Shown here: positions 24,436 through 32,088 of the stretch, in pieces
Layout: each line of letters opens with the position of its first letter
How positions within the stretch are numbered: the first letter of the stretch is position 1
IMG/VR virus record: IMGVR_UViG_3300047445_000048
Coordinates: 1 to 38,071 of that record
Direction: 5' to 3' (one strand)
Origin: a virus
Length of the DNA: 38,071 nt
The notes under the pieces: model-generated
What the model was told of the DNA's origin: nothing
Database searches by the model: none
What the model saw: only the letters and a program-made list of their open reading frames with translations
Program-made: the position numbers and the translations under genes

Positions 24436-24624
24436 ATGATCCGCACCATCCGGAAGGACCAGGCTCCCGCCCTGGGCGACATCCGAGACCTGGGCCGTGG
24501 GGACACGATCGTGGTCACTCACGACGCGAACCAGCGGAAGGACTGGGGCCGCTTCGCCTCCGCCATTGCTGACGCTGTGACCCAGGGCGCCGACGTCCGC
24601 CAGCTCCTGGGGGCATCCCAGTGA
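24436..24624 (+). CDS. Small hypothetical protein
   Basis: A 62-residue protein with AAGGAGG upstream of the ATG. It begins MIRTIRKDQAPALGDI, contains a beta strand GDTIVVTHD and a helical end (FASAIADAVTQGADVRQLL). The stop overlaps the next gene by GTGA, so it is probably co-translated with the resolvase-like nuclease. The function is unknown. Confidence 0.75.
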   Translation: MIRTIRKDQAPALGDIRDLGRGDTIVVTHDANQRKDWGRFASAIADAVTQGADVRQLLGASQ

Positions 24625-25091
24625 GCAACCCTGCGAAGGCCCGTGGGACCCGCTGGGAGTCCACGATCCGGGACTTCCTGAACGGCGTCCTGGAGTACAG
24701 CCACCCCACGGACTGGCGACTCATCAAGCGCCAGGCCCAGGAGGGCGCGAAGGACGTGGGAGACCTCCACGCCTGGCCCTTCGTCCTGGAGGCGAAGGAC
24801 GTCAAGTCCCCTGCGGTGCCGACGTGGCTTCGTCAGGCCGACACGGAGGCCGTGAACGCTGGCTTCCCGTACGGCGTGGTGGTCCACAAGGTTCGCGGTA
24901 AGGGCCCTGGTGTGTCCCGGGTCCACATCACGCAGGCCACGTACGACCGCCTGACGCGTGACTGTCCCGACGTCGTGTCTGGCTCCTGTGTGCCCGTCTT
25001 CAATGCCCGCTCCGGCTACTGGACGTGGCCCCTGGCGGAGTTCGCCCAGGTCCTCCGAACGGTTCGGGAGAGGTTCTCTCCGGACCAGTGA
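24621..25091 (+). CDS. Holliday-junction-resolvase-like nuclease
   Basis: A 156-residue PD-(D/E)XK nuclease, probably resolving branched replication or recombination DNA before packaging. Candidate catalytic residues are E13 in RGTRWESTI, D48 in KDVGDLHAW, and E57/K59 in FVLEAKDVK, with a basic RLIKRQAQEGAKD stretch just before. This spacing is that of archaeal Hjc-like and phage resolvases. The GTG start overlaps the previous stop, with GGGGG upstream. The end of the gene contains element B copy 6 (25066-25083), so that element is also coding here. Confidence 0.8.
   Translation: MSNPAKARGTRWESTIRDFLNGVLEYSHPTDWRLIKRQAQEGAKDVGDLHAWPFVLEAKDVKSPAVPTWLRQADTEAVNAGFPYGVVVHKVRGKGPGVSRVHITQATYDRLTRDCPDVVSGSCVPVFNARSGYWTWPLAEFAQVLRTVRERFSPDQ
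25066..25083 (+). repeat. Element B copy 6, inside the end of a gene
   Basis: GGGAGAGGTTCTCTCCGG, A-type. It ends eight bases before the resolvase stop and 36 bases before the primase start, so here the sequence also encodes the protein terminus. Confidence 0.85.
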
Positions 25092-25119
25092 CGAAAGGCC
25101 CCGACGAGAGGAGACCCCC

Positions 25120-27585
25120 GTGGAGATGTCCGCGATTCTGGACCGTTTCACCGACGTTCACGACCAGCCTGACGGCGGCTACCTGGCGTGCTGCCCTGGG
25201 CACGGAGACAGCCGCCCTTCCCTGCGCATCTGGTTCGGGGAGGACGGCCGGGTCCGCATGACGTGCCGCGCCGGTTGCCCCACGGGTGACGTCATCAAGT
25301 CCGCTGGCCTCCGCTGGGCCGACATGTTCAACGCGACGGGTACGGCCTCCGTGGTCAGCTCGAAGCGGCCGGACATGGTCGGCACGGCGGAGGTCGCCCG
25401 CCTCCGGGTCTACCTGGACGCGGCCACGTCGCAACTGATGGCCCAGGCCGACGGTGTGGCGAGCGCTGCGGCGGCCTACGCATCCCGTCGTTTCGGCGTG
25501 ACGGAGGACGACGCGGCCCGCCTGGGCCTGGGTGTCGACTCCGGCGAACTGGGCGGCCTGCCGGACCGCTCGAAGGGATACCGGTCCTTCCCGCGCCTGG
25601 TGGTGCCGCTGGTCGGCTTCGACGGTGTGGCCCGTGGCCTCCAGGGTCGCGACCTTTCCGGCGACTGCCCGGCACGGTGGATGTCCCTGTCCAACCCGGA
25701 GGGCCTCCGCTGGGCCCCGTACGGCGTTCTGTGGGCCTCCCAGCCTTCGGACACGTTCCTGGTCACCGAAGGGCCTGGCGATGGCCTGACGGCCGTCTCA
25801 GCCGGATACAACGCCGTCATCATCCGTGGCGCCTCCCTGGCTAACTCCCCCGAACTGATTGCGGAGTTGGCGGCTGGCCTGAAGGGCAAGCGCGTCCTAG
25901 TCGCTGGCGACAACGACGACGCAGGCAACGGCTTCACGAAGCGTCTGACGGACGGCCTGGCCGCCAACGGCGTACCGACTCACTCCCTGACCCTCCCCCA
26001 CGCCGGGGACGACCTGACTGACTGGAGGGCCCGTTCCGTGAACGACTTCAAGCCTGCCCTTGACGCTGCCGTGGCCGCCGCTGACCGCACCCAGACGGAG
26101 GCCCCGTCCCTGGTGGACATCTCCACTGGCACGCTGACGCCGGATTCCGCCCAGGTGGACCGGATCGTGGACCTGTACTACGGCATGTTGAAGCGCTACG
26201 GGGCGTCTGACGTCCTGAACGCTCACCTCCTGGTGGCCTTCGCTGACGGCGCGATCAAGTACGCGCCCGGCCTGGGGTTCTTCACCTGGACGGGCCGTGT
26301 CTGGGAGCGGTCGGACACCCGCGTCCGCCAGACGGTCCACTTCATCGGAGCCGCCCTGATGGCCGCCGCAGATGAGAAGTCCCAGGAGAAGACCAGCGAC
26401 GACAAGACGGACCCGGGCGACGGCCTCCGCAAGGCTGCGAAGGGGTTCACGACCCGCCGCAAGATTGACGACATGTTGGCGGAGCTGGAGTCCGTCCCTG
26501 CGGTTCACGTCCGGCCGTCTGAGTTCGACCGTCAGCCTGACCTCCTGTCGTTCCGCAACGGCACCGTGAACATGCGCACGGGCCAGATCCGGGAGCACCG
26601 TAAGGAGGACCTCCTGACGTACTGCCTGGACATCGACTACAAGCCGGACGCCGAGTGCCCGCGCTTTGAGCGCTTCCTGGAGGAGATCTTCCCGGGAATG
26701 CCGGAGATGCCGTCCTACATTCAGCGGCTCCTCGGTTACGGGGCGTCCGGCCACACGTCGGAGCAGTGCTTCGCGGTCATGTGGGGCAAGGGCGCGAACG
26801 GTAAGTCCGTCCTGATGGACGCGATGACCAACGTGTTCCGCCCGATCACGACGACCACGCCCTTCGCAACCTTCGAGGAGCGTTCCAGCGGCGGCATCCC
26901 GAACGACATTGCGGCCCTGCGTGGCGCCCGCTACGTCATGGCCTCCGAAGGTGAGGCAGGCAAGTCCATGTCCGAAGCGATCCTGAAGCGGATCACCGGT
27001 AAGGACGAGATCACCGCCAGGTTTTTGCGTCAGGAGTTCTTCACCTTCAAGCCCTCTTTCCTCCTGATGCTGGCGACCAACTTCAAGCCGAAGTTTCGCG
27101 GCCAGGATGAGGGTCTGTGGCGCCGCGTCAAGCTGATTCCGTTTACGCGGTTCTTCAAGCCGGAAGAGCAGGACCACACCCTGGACCGCACCCTGGCCGC
27201 AGAGGCGGAGGGCATTGCCGCGTGGGTCGTGCGGGGCGCCATGGAGTGGTTCCGCGACGGCCTCCAGGACCCGGAGCGCATCAAGGATGCGACGAAGGAG
27301 TATCGGAAGACGTCGGACGCCCTGGCTGGGTTCTTCCCCGGCGTCCTGGAGACGTGCGAGGACTGCGGAGAGATGTCCGCCGGAGCCGTCTACCAGGCGT
27401 ACCGGTCGTGGTGCGAGGCGGAGGGCCTCCCCTCCCGTGAGCAATGGACCCGCCGGACCTTCCTGGGGGCCATGGAGGAGCGCGGCATCCAGCGCCGTGA
27501 CACCGCTAAGGGCGTCGCCCTGGTCGGCGTGCGCCTGGTCTCCACTCACGAAGACGTCCCCGCCGGTCCCGGCATCTTCGCCTGA
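25120..27585 (+). CDS. Primase-helicase (TOPRIM primase fused to SF3/D5-like helicase)
   Basis: The replication primase and helicase on one chain (821 residues). The N-terminus has a zinc-finger-like CCPGH (24-28) and CRAGC cluster; TOPRIM residues are E217 (EGPGDG) and D264-D267 (DNDDAG). The C-terminal half is a D5-type helicase: FRNGTVNMRTG, Walker A GKGANGKS (556-563), a downstream ASEGEAG acidic motif, and LATNFKPKFRGQDEGLWRR with the arginine-finger-like end. GTG 25120 has GAGGAG upstream; ATG 25126 is an alternative. The frame is open upstream to 24958 but this lies inside the previous gene and is excluded. Element B copy 6 precedes it. Confidence 0.93.
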   Translation: MEMSAILDRFTDVHDQPDGGYLACCPGHGDSRPSLRIWFGEDGRVRMTCRAGCPTGDVIKSAGLRWADMFNATGTASVVSSKRPDMVGTAEVARLRVYLDAATSQLMAQADGVASAAAAYASRRFGVTEDDAARLGLGVDSGELGGLPDRSKGYRSFPRLVVPLVGFDGVARGLQGRDLSGDCPARWMSLSNPEGLRWAPYGVLWASQPSDTFLVTEGPGDGLTAVSAGYNAVIIRGASLANSPELIAELAAGLKGKRVLVAGDNDDAGNGFTKRLTDGLAANGVPTHSLTLPHAGDDLTDWRARSVNDFKPALDAAVAAADRTQTEAPSLVDISTGTLTPDSAQVDRIVDLYYGMLKRYGASDVLNAHLLVAFADGAIKYAPGLGFFTWTGRVWERSDTRVRQTVHFIGAALMAAADEKSQEKTSDDKTDPGDGLRKAAKGFTTRRKIDDMLAELESVPAVHVRPSEFDRQPDLLSFRNGTVNMRTGQIREHRKEDLLTYCLDIDYKPDAECPRFERFLEEIFPGMPEMPSYIQRLLGYGASGHTSEQCFAVMWGKGANGKSVLMDAMTNVFRPITTTTPFATFEERSSGGIPNDIAALRGARYVMASEGEAGKSMSEAILKRITGKDEITARFLRQEFFTFKPSFLLMLATNFKPKFRGQDEGLWRRVKLIPFTRFFKPEEQDHTLDRTLAAEAEGIAAWVVRGAMEWFRDGLQDPERIKDATKEYRKTSDALAGFFPGVLETCEDCGEMSAGAVYQAYRSWCEAEGLPSREQWTRRTFLGAMEERGIQRRDTAKGVALVGVRLVSTHEDVPAGPGIFA

Positions 27586-27586
27586 T

Positions 27587-27604
27587 GGGAGAGGTCCTCT
27601 CCGG
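27587..27604 (+). repeat. Element B copy 7
   Basis: GGGAGAGGTCCTCTCCGG, A-type stem with the GTC centre, intermediate between the two common versions. It starts two bases after the primase stop; a hairpin terminator follows 17 bases later. Confidence 0.85.
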
Positions 27605-27621
27605 TCGGTAGTGGCCGCCCT

Positions 27622-27647
27622 GGTCGGGCCCTTCGGGGTCCGGCCTT
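27622..27647 (+). terminator. Hairpin terminator with TTCG loop between primase and polymerase
   Basis: Ten-pair stem GGTCGGGCCC / GGGTCCGGCC around TTCG, then TTCG. It sits downstream of element B and 37 bases before the polymerase start, so it must be read through or bypassed by a new promoter. Confidence 0.75.
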
Positions 27648-27683
27648 CGGTCGTGACTACCCCCGATCGAGAGGAGCCCTTCC

Positions 27684-29549
27684 GTGCGTCACTTCAGCGG
27701 ATCCCTGAACGGCCAGCCCTGGGACGGATACGTGGTGGAGCGTCCCCAGGACCTCCGCCCCTTCGAAGCCTGGGTTCGCCGCATGGCCGAAGCCGGTACG
27801 CCGGTGGCCGTCGACTCGGAGACGACCGGGCTCAAGATCTTCGCCTACGGGCCCGGCTTCCTACGCCTGGTCCAGTTCGGCACGGAGGACGAAGCCTGGG
27901 CACTCCCCATCGAGCATGGCCGGGTGTTCGCGGAGTCCGCTGCCTGGGCCCTGCGCACGCTGCCGGACCTGTCGGCCCACAACTTCGCTGGCTTTGATGC
28001 CCTGGTCTTTGATGAGCACCTGGGCGTGCCGCTGGAGGAGACCCTGGCGAAGGGGACGGATACCCAGATCCTGGCGAAGCTGGTGGACCCGCGTCAGCAG
28101 ATGGAAGGCGGGATTGGGTCCGGCCTGAAGGCGAACTCCGCCCACTACATCGACGCGTCCGCGCCGGACACCCAGGACGGCTTGAAGGCCGTCTTCAAGG
28201 AACTGAAGCTGAAGATCGCGGAGGGCTTCGAGAAGGTCCCCTTGGACCACCCCACGTACCTGGAGTACGGCCTCCTGGACGTGATCCTGTGCTCCCGCCT
28301 TCGGCCCCGCCTGGAGGCCACCCTGGCGCGTCTGGGCGTCCCCCAGCGGCTGTCCCAGTACGAGCACCGCGTAGCGCGCATCTGCGCCCAGATGGTTCGT
28401 GCGGGCATGGAGCTGGACGTGGCGTACGCGACGGCCCTCCAGTCGGACCTCTCCCAGGATGCCGACACTCACGCGGCCATCGCTGCCCGGTACGGGGTCG
28501 ACTCCGTGAACTCCGGCCGGAAGGTCGCCGACGCCCTTATGGGTATGGGCGAGACCCTCACGGAGAAGACGGCGTCCGGCGCCTGGAAGGTCGATAAGGC
28601 CGTCCTGATGGCCCTGGCCGACCTGGACCGTGACTGGAAGCCGATCGGCTCCCGCACGCCCAATCCGCTGGCCGACGCGGTCCTTCGCTCGAAGCGGTCC
28701 GGCAAGTGGCGTTCCGCCTACGCGGACAACTTCCTGACCAACGTGTCCGCCGCCGGTCGCATCCACCCCAACATCCAGTCCATGCAGGCCCGGACGTTCC
28801 GCATGTCTGTGACCCAGCCTGCGGTCCAGACGCTCCCCAGCTCGGACAAGATGATCCGCCGCGCGCTCCTGGCCGACGAAGGCCACGTCCCCGGCTCGGT
28901 CGACTTCCAGGCCGTGGAACTGCGCGTCCTGGCGGCCCTGGCCGACGTGAAGAAGATGAAGGCGGCCATCGCTGCCGGAGAGGACCTCCACTCCTACACG
29001 CGAAGCCTGGTGTTCCCCAACCAGCCGGACCCTGACGACAAGCTCCGCAAGATCTGCAAGGGGATCGCCTTCGGGAAGGTGTACGGCGGTGGCGCTGCGA
29101 CCGTGTCCCGCCAGACAGGCGCCCCTCTTGAGGCGGTTCAGCGCGCCATGGCCACGTACGACCGGGTGTACCCGGAGGTGGGCCGCGCCGCGAAGGACTG
29201 GCGGATCGAAGCCTTCAACAACGGCATGGTGGCGGAGTCCATCACCGGCCACCGGCTCCCCCTGGACCGGGACCGCACCTACGCCGTGACGAACTACCTG
29301 GTTCAGTCCACGGCCCGTGACTGCCTGGGCCAGGCCCTGATCCACATGGATGAGAAGGGCCTGGTTCCGTTCCTCCGCCTCCCCGTGCATGACGAAGTGA
29401 TCCTGTCCATGCCGAAGGCCGACGCGAAGGAGATCTCCCGCGCCGTGGCCGACTGCATGACCTTCGACCTGATGGGCGTCCCGATCGCTGCCGGTAAGCC
29501 GGACATCGGCATCCGCTCCTGGGGATCGCTGTACGGCGCCGACTTCTGA
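27684..29549 (+). CDS. DNA polymerase I-like (family A) replicative polymerase
   Basis: A 621-residue family A polymerase. Residues about 30-210 form a 3'-5' proofreading exonuclease: D44/E46 in AVDSETTGL and a later HNFAGFDALVFD segment. The polymerase domain has motif A at D407 (SVDFQAVELRVLAALAD), motif B (KLRKICKGIAFGKVYGGG, where the Lys and Gly-rich turn contact dNTP), and motif C H569-D570 (LPVHDEVILSMP). There is no 5'-3' exonuclease domain. GTG 27684 has GAGAGGAG upstream. It is the last gene of the replication block and is followed by a hairpin and a 525-base non-coding region. Confidence 0.95.
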   Translation: MRHFSGSLNGQPWDGYVVERPQDLRPFEAWVRRMAEAGTPVAVDSETTGLKIFAYGPGFLRLVQFGTEDEAWALPIEHGRVFAESAAWALRTLPDLSAHNFAGFDALVFDEHLGVPLEETLAKGTDTQILAKLVDPRQQMEGGIGSGLKANSAHYIDASAPDTQDGLKAVFKELKLKIAEGFEKVPLDHPTYLEYGLLDVILCSRLRPRLEATLARLGVPQRLSQYEHRVARICAQMVRAGMELDVAYATALQSDLSQDADTHAAIAARYGVDSVNSGRKVADALMGMGETLTEKTASGAWKVDKAVLMALADLDRDWKPIGSRTPNPLADAVLRSKRSGKWRSAYADNFLTNVSAAGRIHPNIQSMQARTFRMSVTQPAVQTLPSSDKMIRRALLADEGHVPGSVDFQAVELRVLAALADVKKMKAAIAAGEDLHSYTRSLVFPNQPDPDDKLRKICKGIAFGKVYGGGAATVSRQTGAPLEAVQRAMATYDRVYPEVGRAAKDWRIEAFNNGMVAESITGHRLPLDRDRTYAVTNYLVQSTARDCLGQALIHMDEKGLVPFLRLPVHDEVILSMPKADAKEISRAVADCMTFDLMGVPIAAGKPDIGIRSWGSLYGADF

Positions 29550-29563
29550 CCGTCGGCCATACC

Positions 29564-29599
29564 GGGAAGCCCTTGCGCTCCAGGGCGTGAGGGCCTCCC
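29564..29599 (+). terminator. Terminator-like hairpin after DNA polymerase
   Basis: Left arm GGGAAGCCCT and right arm AGGGCCTCCC pair with one mismatch; an inner CGCT/GGCG stem sits in the loop. There is no U-run. Confidence 0.65.
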
Positions 29600-29730
29600 G
29601 CGCTTCGCCTCCGCTGACCAGGCGTTCCACTCCCTGGAGGACTTCGAAGGCGGTAACCCACCCGCGTTCGACTCCACAGAGGTAACCGGCGCGCTGGAGG
29701 GCTCCGGAAGGTGATCCGCGACACGTCAGG

Positions 29731-29749
29731 CGCCCCAAATGAGTCGGCT
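29731..29749 (+). promoter_or_regulatory. Degenerate element A half-site
   Basis: CGCCCCAAATGAGTCGGCT keeps the right half of the element A palindrome (ATGAGTCGGCT) but has lost the left half and the TTGAC box, so it could bind regulator but not drive transcription. Confidence 0.45.
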
Positions 29750-29907
29750 GGCATATGCCGCTTTCCATGGTCATCTTCGAGTTGTGAAGGTCGGTAACGA
29801 ACGGAACACGCCCCTCCACCCTGTCATCCCTGGGTAGGACCTGGCGTTTCGCCTTCGATTCATCGCTAGTAACCGCACGACTACCCGTGCGATCGTTGGT
29901 CTTGAAG

Positions 29908-29937
29908 TTGACCCGACTCAATTGAGTCGCCTAACGT
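29908..29937 (+). promoter_or_regulatory. Element A promoter-operator 1 (sigma-like gene)
   Basis: -35 TTGACC (29908-29913), an 18-base spacer holding the palindrome CGACTCAATTGAGTCG (29914-29929), and -10 TAACGT (29932-29937). Transcription would start near 29944 and leave a leader of about 130 bases before the sigma-like gene. A protein bound to the palindrome would block polymerase. Confidence 0.8.
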
Positions 29938-30007
29938 TCACATCCTCGCCACAAACGAAGCGGATCGATCACCCGCCGTCTGTCTGGCGCGAATTTCCCA
30001 CACCCAC

Positions 30008-30054
30008 GCCCAGGGCACCGCCATGCCTTTTTGCAGGTCAGCCATGCCCTGGGC
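30008..30054 (+). promoter_or_regulatory. Leader hairpin upstream of the sigma-like gene
   Basis: Perfect 10-bp inverted repeat GCCCAGGGCA (30008-30017) / TGCCCTGGGC (30045-30054) with a 27-base loop containing TTTTT and a second GCCATGCC copy. It ends just before AGAGGAG (30061-30067), so it could be an attenuator or a translation control structure. Confidence 0.55.
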
Positions 30055-30074
30055 CCCCGTAGAGGAGCCCTTCA

Positions 30075-31442
30075 GTGACTGTCACCACCCGCCGCAACGT
30101 CATCGGTTCCATCGCTTCCGACGTCGTCACTGACGCCACCCTGGCCGCCGCGAAGGCCGGAGACCGGGACGCCGCCTACACGCTCCTGGCCGACAAGGTT
30201 GAAGCCTTCGAAGCGCTGGCCCGCCGTGCCGCGAACCTGTCCGACATCAACACCAAGGAAGGCATCCGCGCCGCCTACGTGGAGGACCTCTACCAGGAGG
30301 CGTGGGCCATCTCCTTGGAGCGCCTGGCCGGGTACGAGGGGGACGCCGCTGACGACTTCCGGGCCTACGCCTACCGCAGCGTGGAGCGGGAGCTGGGCAA
30401 CCGTGCCCGCGCCCTTCTGTCGGAGGTCACGGAGGACCCGACCGGGAAGAAGCTCTTCGCCGTCCTGGTGAAGCACTTCCGGGAGCTGGACGTGGACCAC
30501 ACCTTCACGTACGCCGACTACCTGACCATGGCGGAGTCGGCCATCCAGGACCGGACCTTCCTGGGCACCTTCAAGGATGGTTCGTACGAGAAGCGCGGCC
30601 AGACCATGTCCTCTGAGCGCGCCTACGCCGCCCGCCTGGAGTACATGGGCACGATCTCCATCTTCACGCCCACGGCAGCGGGTATCGACGGCGAAGAGTC
30701 CACGATCGCGGAGACCCTGGCCGCCCGGACCGACGGTTCCACCGTGGAGGACGCTGCGGACGTGGCCGTGGTCGGCTACCGCCCGATCATGTGGACCCAG
30801 GCCGTCCGCACCCTGGAGGACACGGTGACGGTCCCGAAGGACGCCGACGACCGGGAGGCCCTCTTCCTGGCCCTGGACCGCTTCCGCGCTGGCACCGTGA
30901 CGGCGGAGGACCTGGACCTGGTGGAGTCGCTCCCGTGCCGCAATGCTGACTTCGGTACTGCCGTGGCCATGCTCCGCGCCGTCTACACCCAGCGCGAGGA
31001 GGGCCCCGTCGAGTCGACCGCCCAGAAGACGGCTGACGCTGCCCTGGGCCGTGGCTCCATCGCCCTGTCTGCGGCCCGCGCTGGCCTGGAGAAGGCCACG
31101 AAGGACGCCGCCCGTCGCGCCCTGGTCCGCCGCCTGGTGGGGGGCCTGTCGGACAACCAGGCGTACATCCTGGCCGCCACGTTCGGCATGGGCGGCATCG
31201 GCAAGTTCCGGGATGACAAGGCCATTGCCCGCGCCATGAACAAGGCCGGATTCGAGGACATGGACGCGGACAAGGTCGCCCGCACCCGGAACAAGGCCAT
31301 CACGACGTACCGCGCCCGCTGGGCCGCCCTGGAGGGCAAGCCGGAGGAGGTCGCCCTGGAGGAGTCCGCCACGAAGGCAGCGCGCCAGGCCGCGAAGTCG
31401 GAGAAGGAGGGTCGCACCTTCCGCGCCGACATGGACGCGTAA
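30075..31442 (+). CDS. Sigma-70-like RNA polymerase factor (putative)
   Basis: A 455-residue protein with divergent sigma-70-like ends. Residues about 69-113 (DLYQEAWAISLERLAGYEG, FRAYAYRSVERELGNRARA) match region 2, which binds core polymerase and the -10. Residues about 350-425 (LSDNQAYILAATFGMGG, then DDKAIARAMNKAG and KVARTRNKAITTYRARW) look like region 4, with a helix-turn-helix for the -35. A long middle part of mixed helices is unlike known group 3 or ECF factors. GTG start with AGAGGAG. It is driven by an element A promoter with a long structured leader. It may redirect polymerase to phage middle or late genes. Another helical regulator is possible. Confidence 0.55.
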   Translation: MTVTTRRNVIGSIASDVVTDATLAAAKAGDRDAAYTLLADKVEAFEALARRAANLSDINTKEGIRAAYVEDLYQEAWAISLERLAGYEGDAADDFRAYAYRSVERELGNRARALLSEVTEDPTGKKLFAVLVKHFRELDVDHTFTYADYLTMAESAIQDRTFLGTFKDGSYEKRGQTMSSERAYAARLEYMGTISIFTPTAAGIDGEESTIAETLAARTDGSTVEDAADVAVVGYRPIMWTQAVRTLEDTVTVPKDADDREALFLALDRFRAGTVTAEDLDLVESLPCRNADFGTAVAMLRAVYTQREEGPVESTAQKTADAALGRGSIALSAARAGLEKATKDAARRALVRRLVGGLSDNQAYILAATFGMGGIGKFRDDKAIARAMNKAGFEDMDADKVARTRNKAITTYRARWAALEGKPEEVALEESATKAARQAAKSEKEGRTFRADMDA

Positions 31443-31445
31443 CCG

Positions 31446-31463
31446 GGAGAGGTTCTCTCCGGC
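31446..31463 (+). repeat. Element B copy 8
   Basis: GGGAGAGGTTCTCTCCGG, A-type, starting four bases after the sigma-like stop. A terminator hairpin begins 13 bases downstream, and the acidic-protein gene starts at 31548. Confidence 0.85.
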
Positions 31464-31475
31464 GAGTGAGTGAAG

Positions 31476-31502
31476 GGGGTCCCAACCCGGGGCCCCCTCT
31501 TC
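31476..31502 (+). terminator. Rho-independent terminator
   Basis: Nine-pair stem GGGGGTCCC / GGGGCCCCC with loop AACCC, then TCTTC. It sits between element B copy 8 and the next gene. Confidence 0.8.
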
Positions 31503-31547
31503 GGTACCAGCCGCCCCACTGTGGGCGCCTGACGAGAGGAGCACACA

Positions 31548-31964
31548 GTGTCTGACCTTGAAGCCCTGGGCGAGCACGAGTGTGGCGACGGTTGCCTTCC
31601 GTACATCCCGATGGAGTTCCAGGAGCTGGAGCGGCTCGACGAGTCCGAGCACATCGACGCCCTGTACGCGCTCCTGGAGCGCACCCGCGAACACGCGGCC
31701 CTCCTGACGCTGGCCCTGGCCCGCGAAGAGACCCCGGTCCGGATTCCGGCCCGTACGGCGGCCCTCCTCCTGGACCTGGACGAGATGGAACTGGACTGCG
31801 AGCTGGGCCACGAACCCAACTACGCGCCGGAGGAGGTCGTGGCCTACGCGATCGAAGCGCACGGCGGGGACGGCTACGTGGGCAAGGCAATGGAGGCCCT
31901 CTTCCGCCTGGAGCTGGGCGCCGACGAAGAGCCCGACGACGAAGACGACGACACGGAGGAGTGA
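31548..31964 (+). CDS. Acidic hypothetical protein
   Basis: A 138-residue protein, strongly acidic (LDLDEMELDCELGHE, and a C-terminus of DEEPDDEDDDTEE). It has two early cysteines (HECGDGC, residues about 10-15) and helices that could dimerise. The GTG start has GAGAGGAG upstream. It is flanked by terminators, so it is a single-gene unit. Small acidic phage proteins expressed early sometimes mimic DNA to block host enzymes; that is only a guess here. Confidence 0.78.
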   Translation: MSDLEALGEHECGDGCLPYIPMEFQELERLDESEHIDALYALLERTREHAALLTLALAREETPVRIPARTAALLLDLDEMELDCELGHEPNYAPEEVVAYAIEAHGGDGYVGKAMEALFRLELGADEEPDDEDDDTEE

Positions 31965-31970
31965 CCCGCT

Positions 31971-32000
31971 GGCCCCTGACCCTGACCGGTCGGGGGCCTT
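31971..32000 (+). terminator. Rho-independent terminator
   Basis: Eleven-pair stem GGCCCCTGACC / GGTCGGGGGCC with one G:U pair, followed by TTC. It isolates the acidic gene from the following element A promoter. Confidence 0.8.
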
Positions 32001-32005
32001 CGGGG

Positions 32006-32035
32006 TTGACCCCACTCAATTGAGTCGGCTACCTT
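32006..32035 (+). promoter_or_regulatory. Element A promoter-operator 2 (DUF2637 gene)
   Basis: -35 TTGACC (32006-32011), spacer of 18 with ACTCAATTGAGT (32014-32025) as the preserved palindrome core, and -10 TACCTT (32030-32035). The outer palindrome base on the left is changed (CACTC), so this copy is slightly weaker. The DUF2637 start is 53 bases downstream. Confidence 0.78.
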
Positions 32036-32050
32036 CAGCACTCCACCCCA

Positions 32051-32073
32051 GTCGCCCCAAATGAGGCGGCTAC
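32051..32073 (+). promoter_or_regulatory. Degenerate element A-like site in the DUF2637 leader
   Basis: GTCGCCCCAAATGAGGCGGC followed by TAC keeps an imperfect dyad (GTCGCC / GGCGGC around CAAATG). It lies between the element A promoter and the gene start and could be a second operator. Confidence 0.4.
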
Positions 32074-32088
32074 CGAGAGGAGCACTTC

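Larger units (their letters stand above)
29550..30074. other. Long non-coding control region between polymerase and sigma-like gene
   Basis: No credible gene lies in these 525 bases. Visible features in order: a terminator-like hairpin (29564-29599); two related 20-bp direct repeats starting CTGGAGG at 29634 and 29694; a degenerate half element A (29731-29749) next to the palindrome GGCATATGCC (29750-29759); an inverted repeat CGCACG/CGTGCG (29874-29891); the element A promoter (29908-29937); and a 10-bp inverted repeat in the leader (30008-30054). This is the largest non-coding region in the window and the likely control centre. Confidence 0.8.

Noticed and set aside
29600-29760. tRNA-like text GTTCGACTC in the non-coding region
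   Set aside because: The flanking bases do not form a T-stem or acceptor stem, and no anticodon arm could be drawn.
27861-29921. 686-codon open frame on the minus strand opposite DNA polymerase
   Set aside because: It is antisense to clear polymerase motifs, has Gly/Arg/Val/His-rich low-complexity text and no ribosome site; long antisense frames are expected with GC-rich third positions.
18927-31463. Element B as a CRISPR array or a plain Shine-Dalgarno repeat
   Set aside because: Copies are kilobases apart with genes between, so it is not an array, and the start codons have their own separate ribosome sites.
30072-32015. 647-codon minus-strand open frame opposite the sigma-like and acidic genes
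   Set aside because: It is a shadow with no recognisable domain, spans element B and two terminators, and has no supporting start signal.
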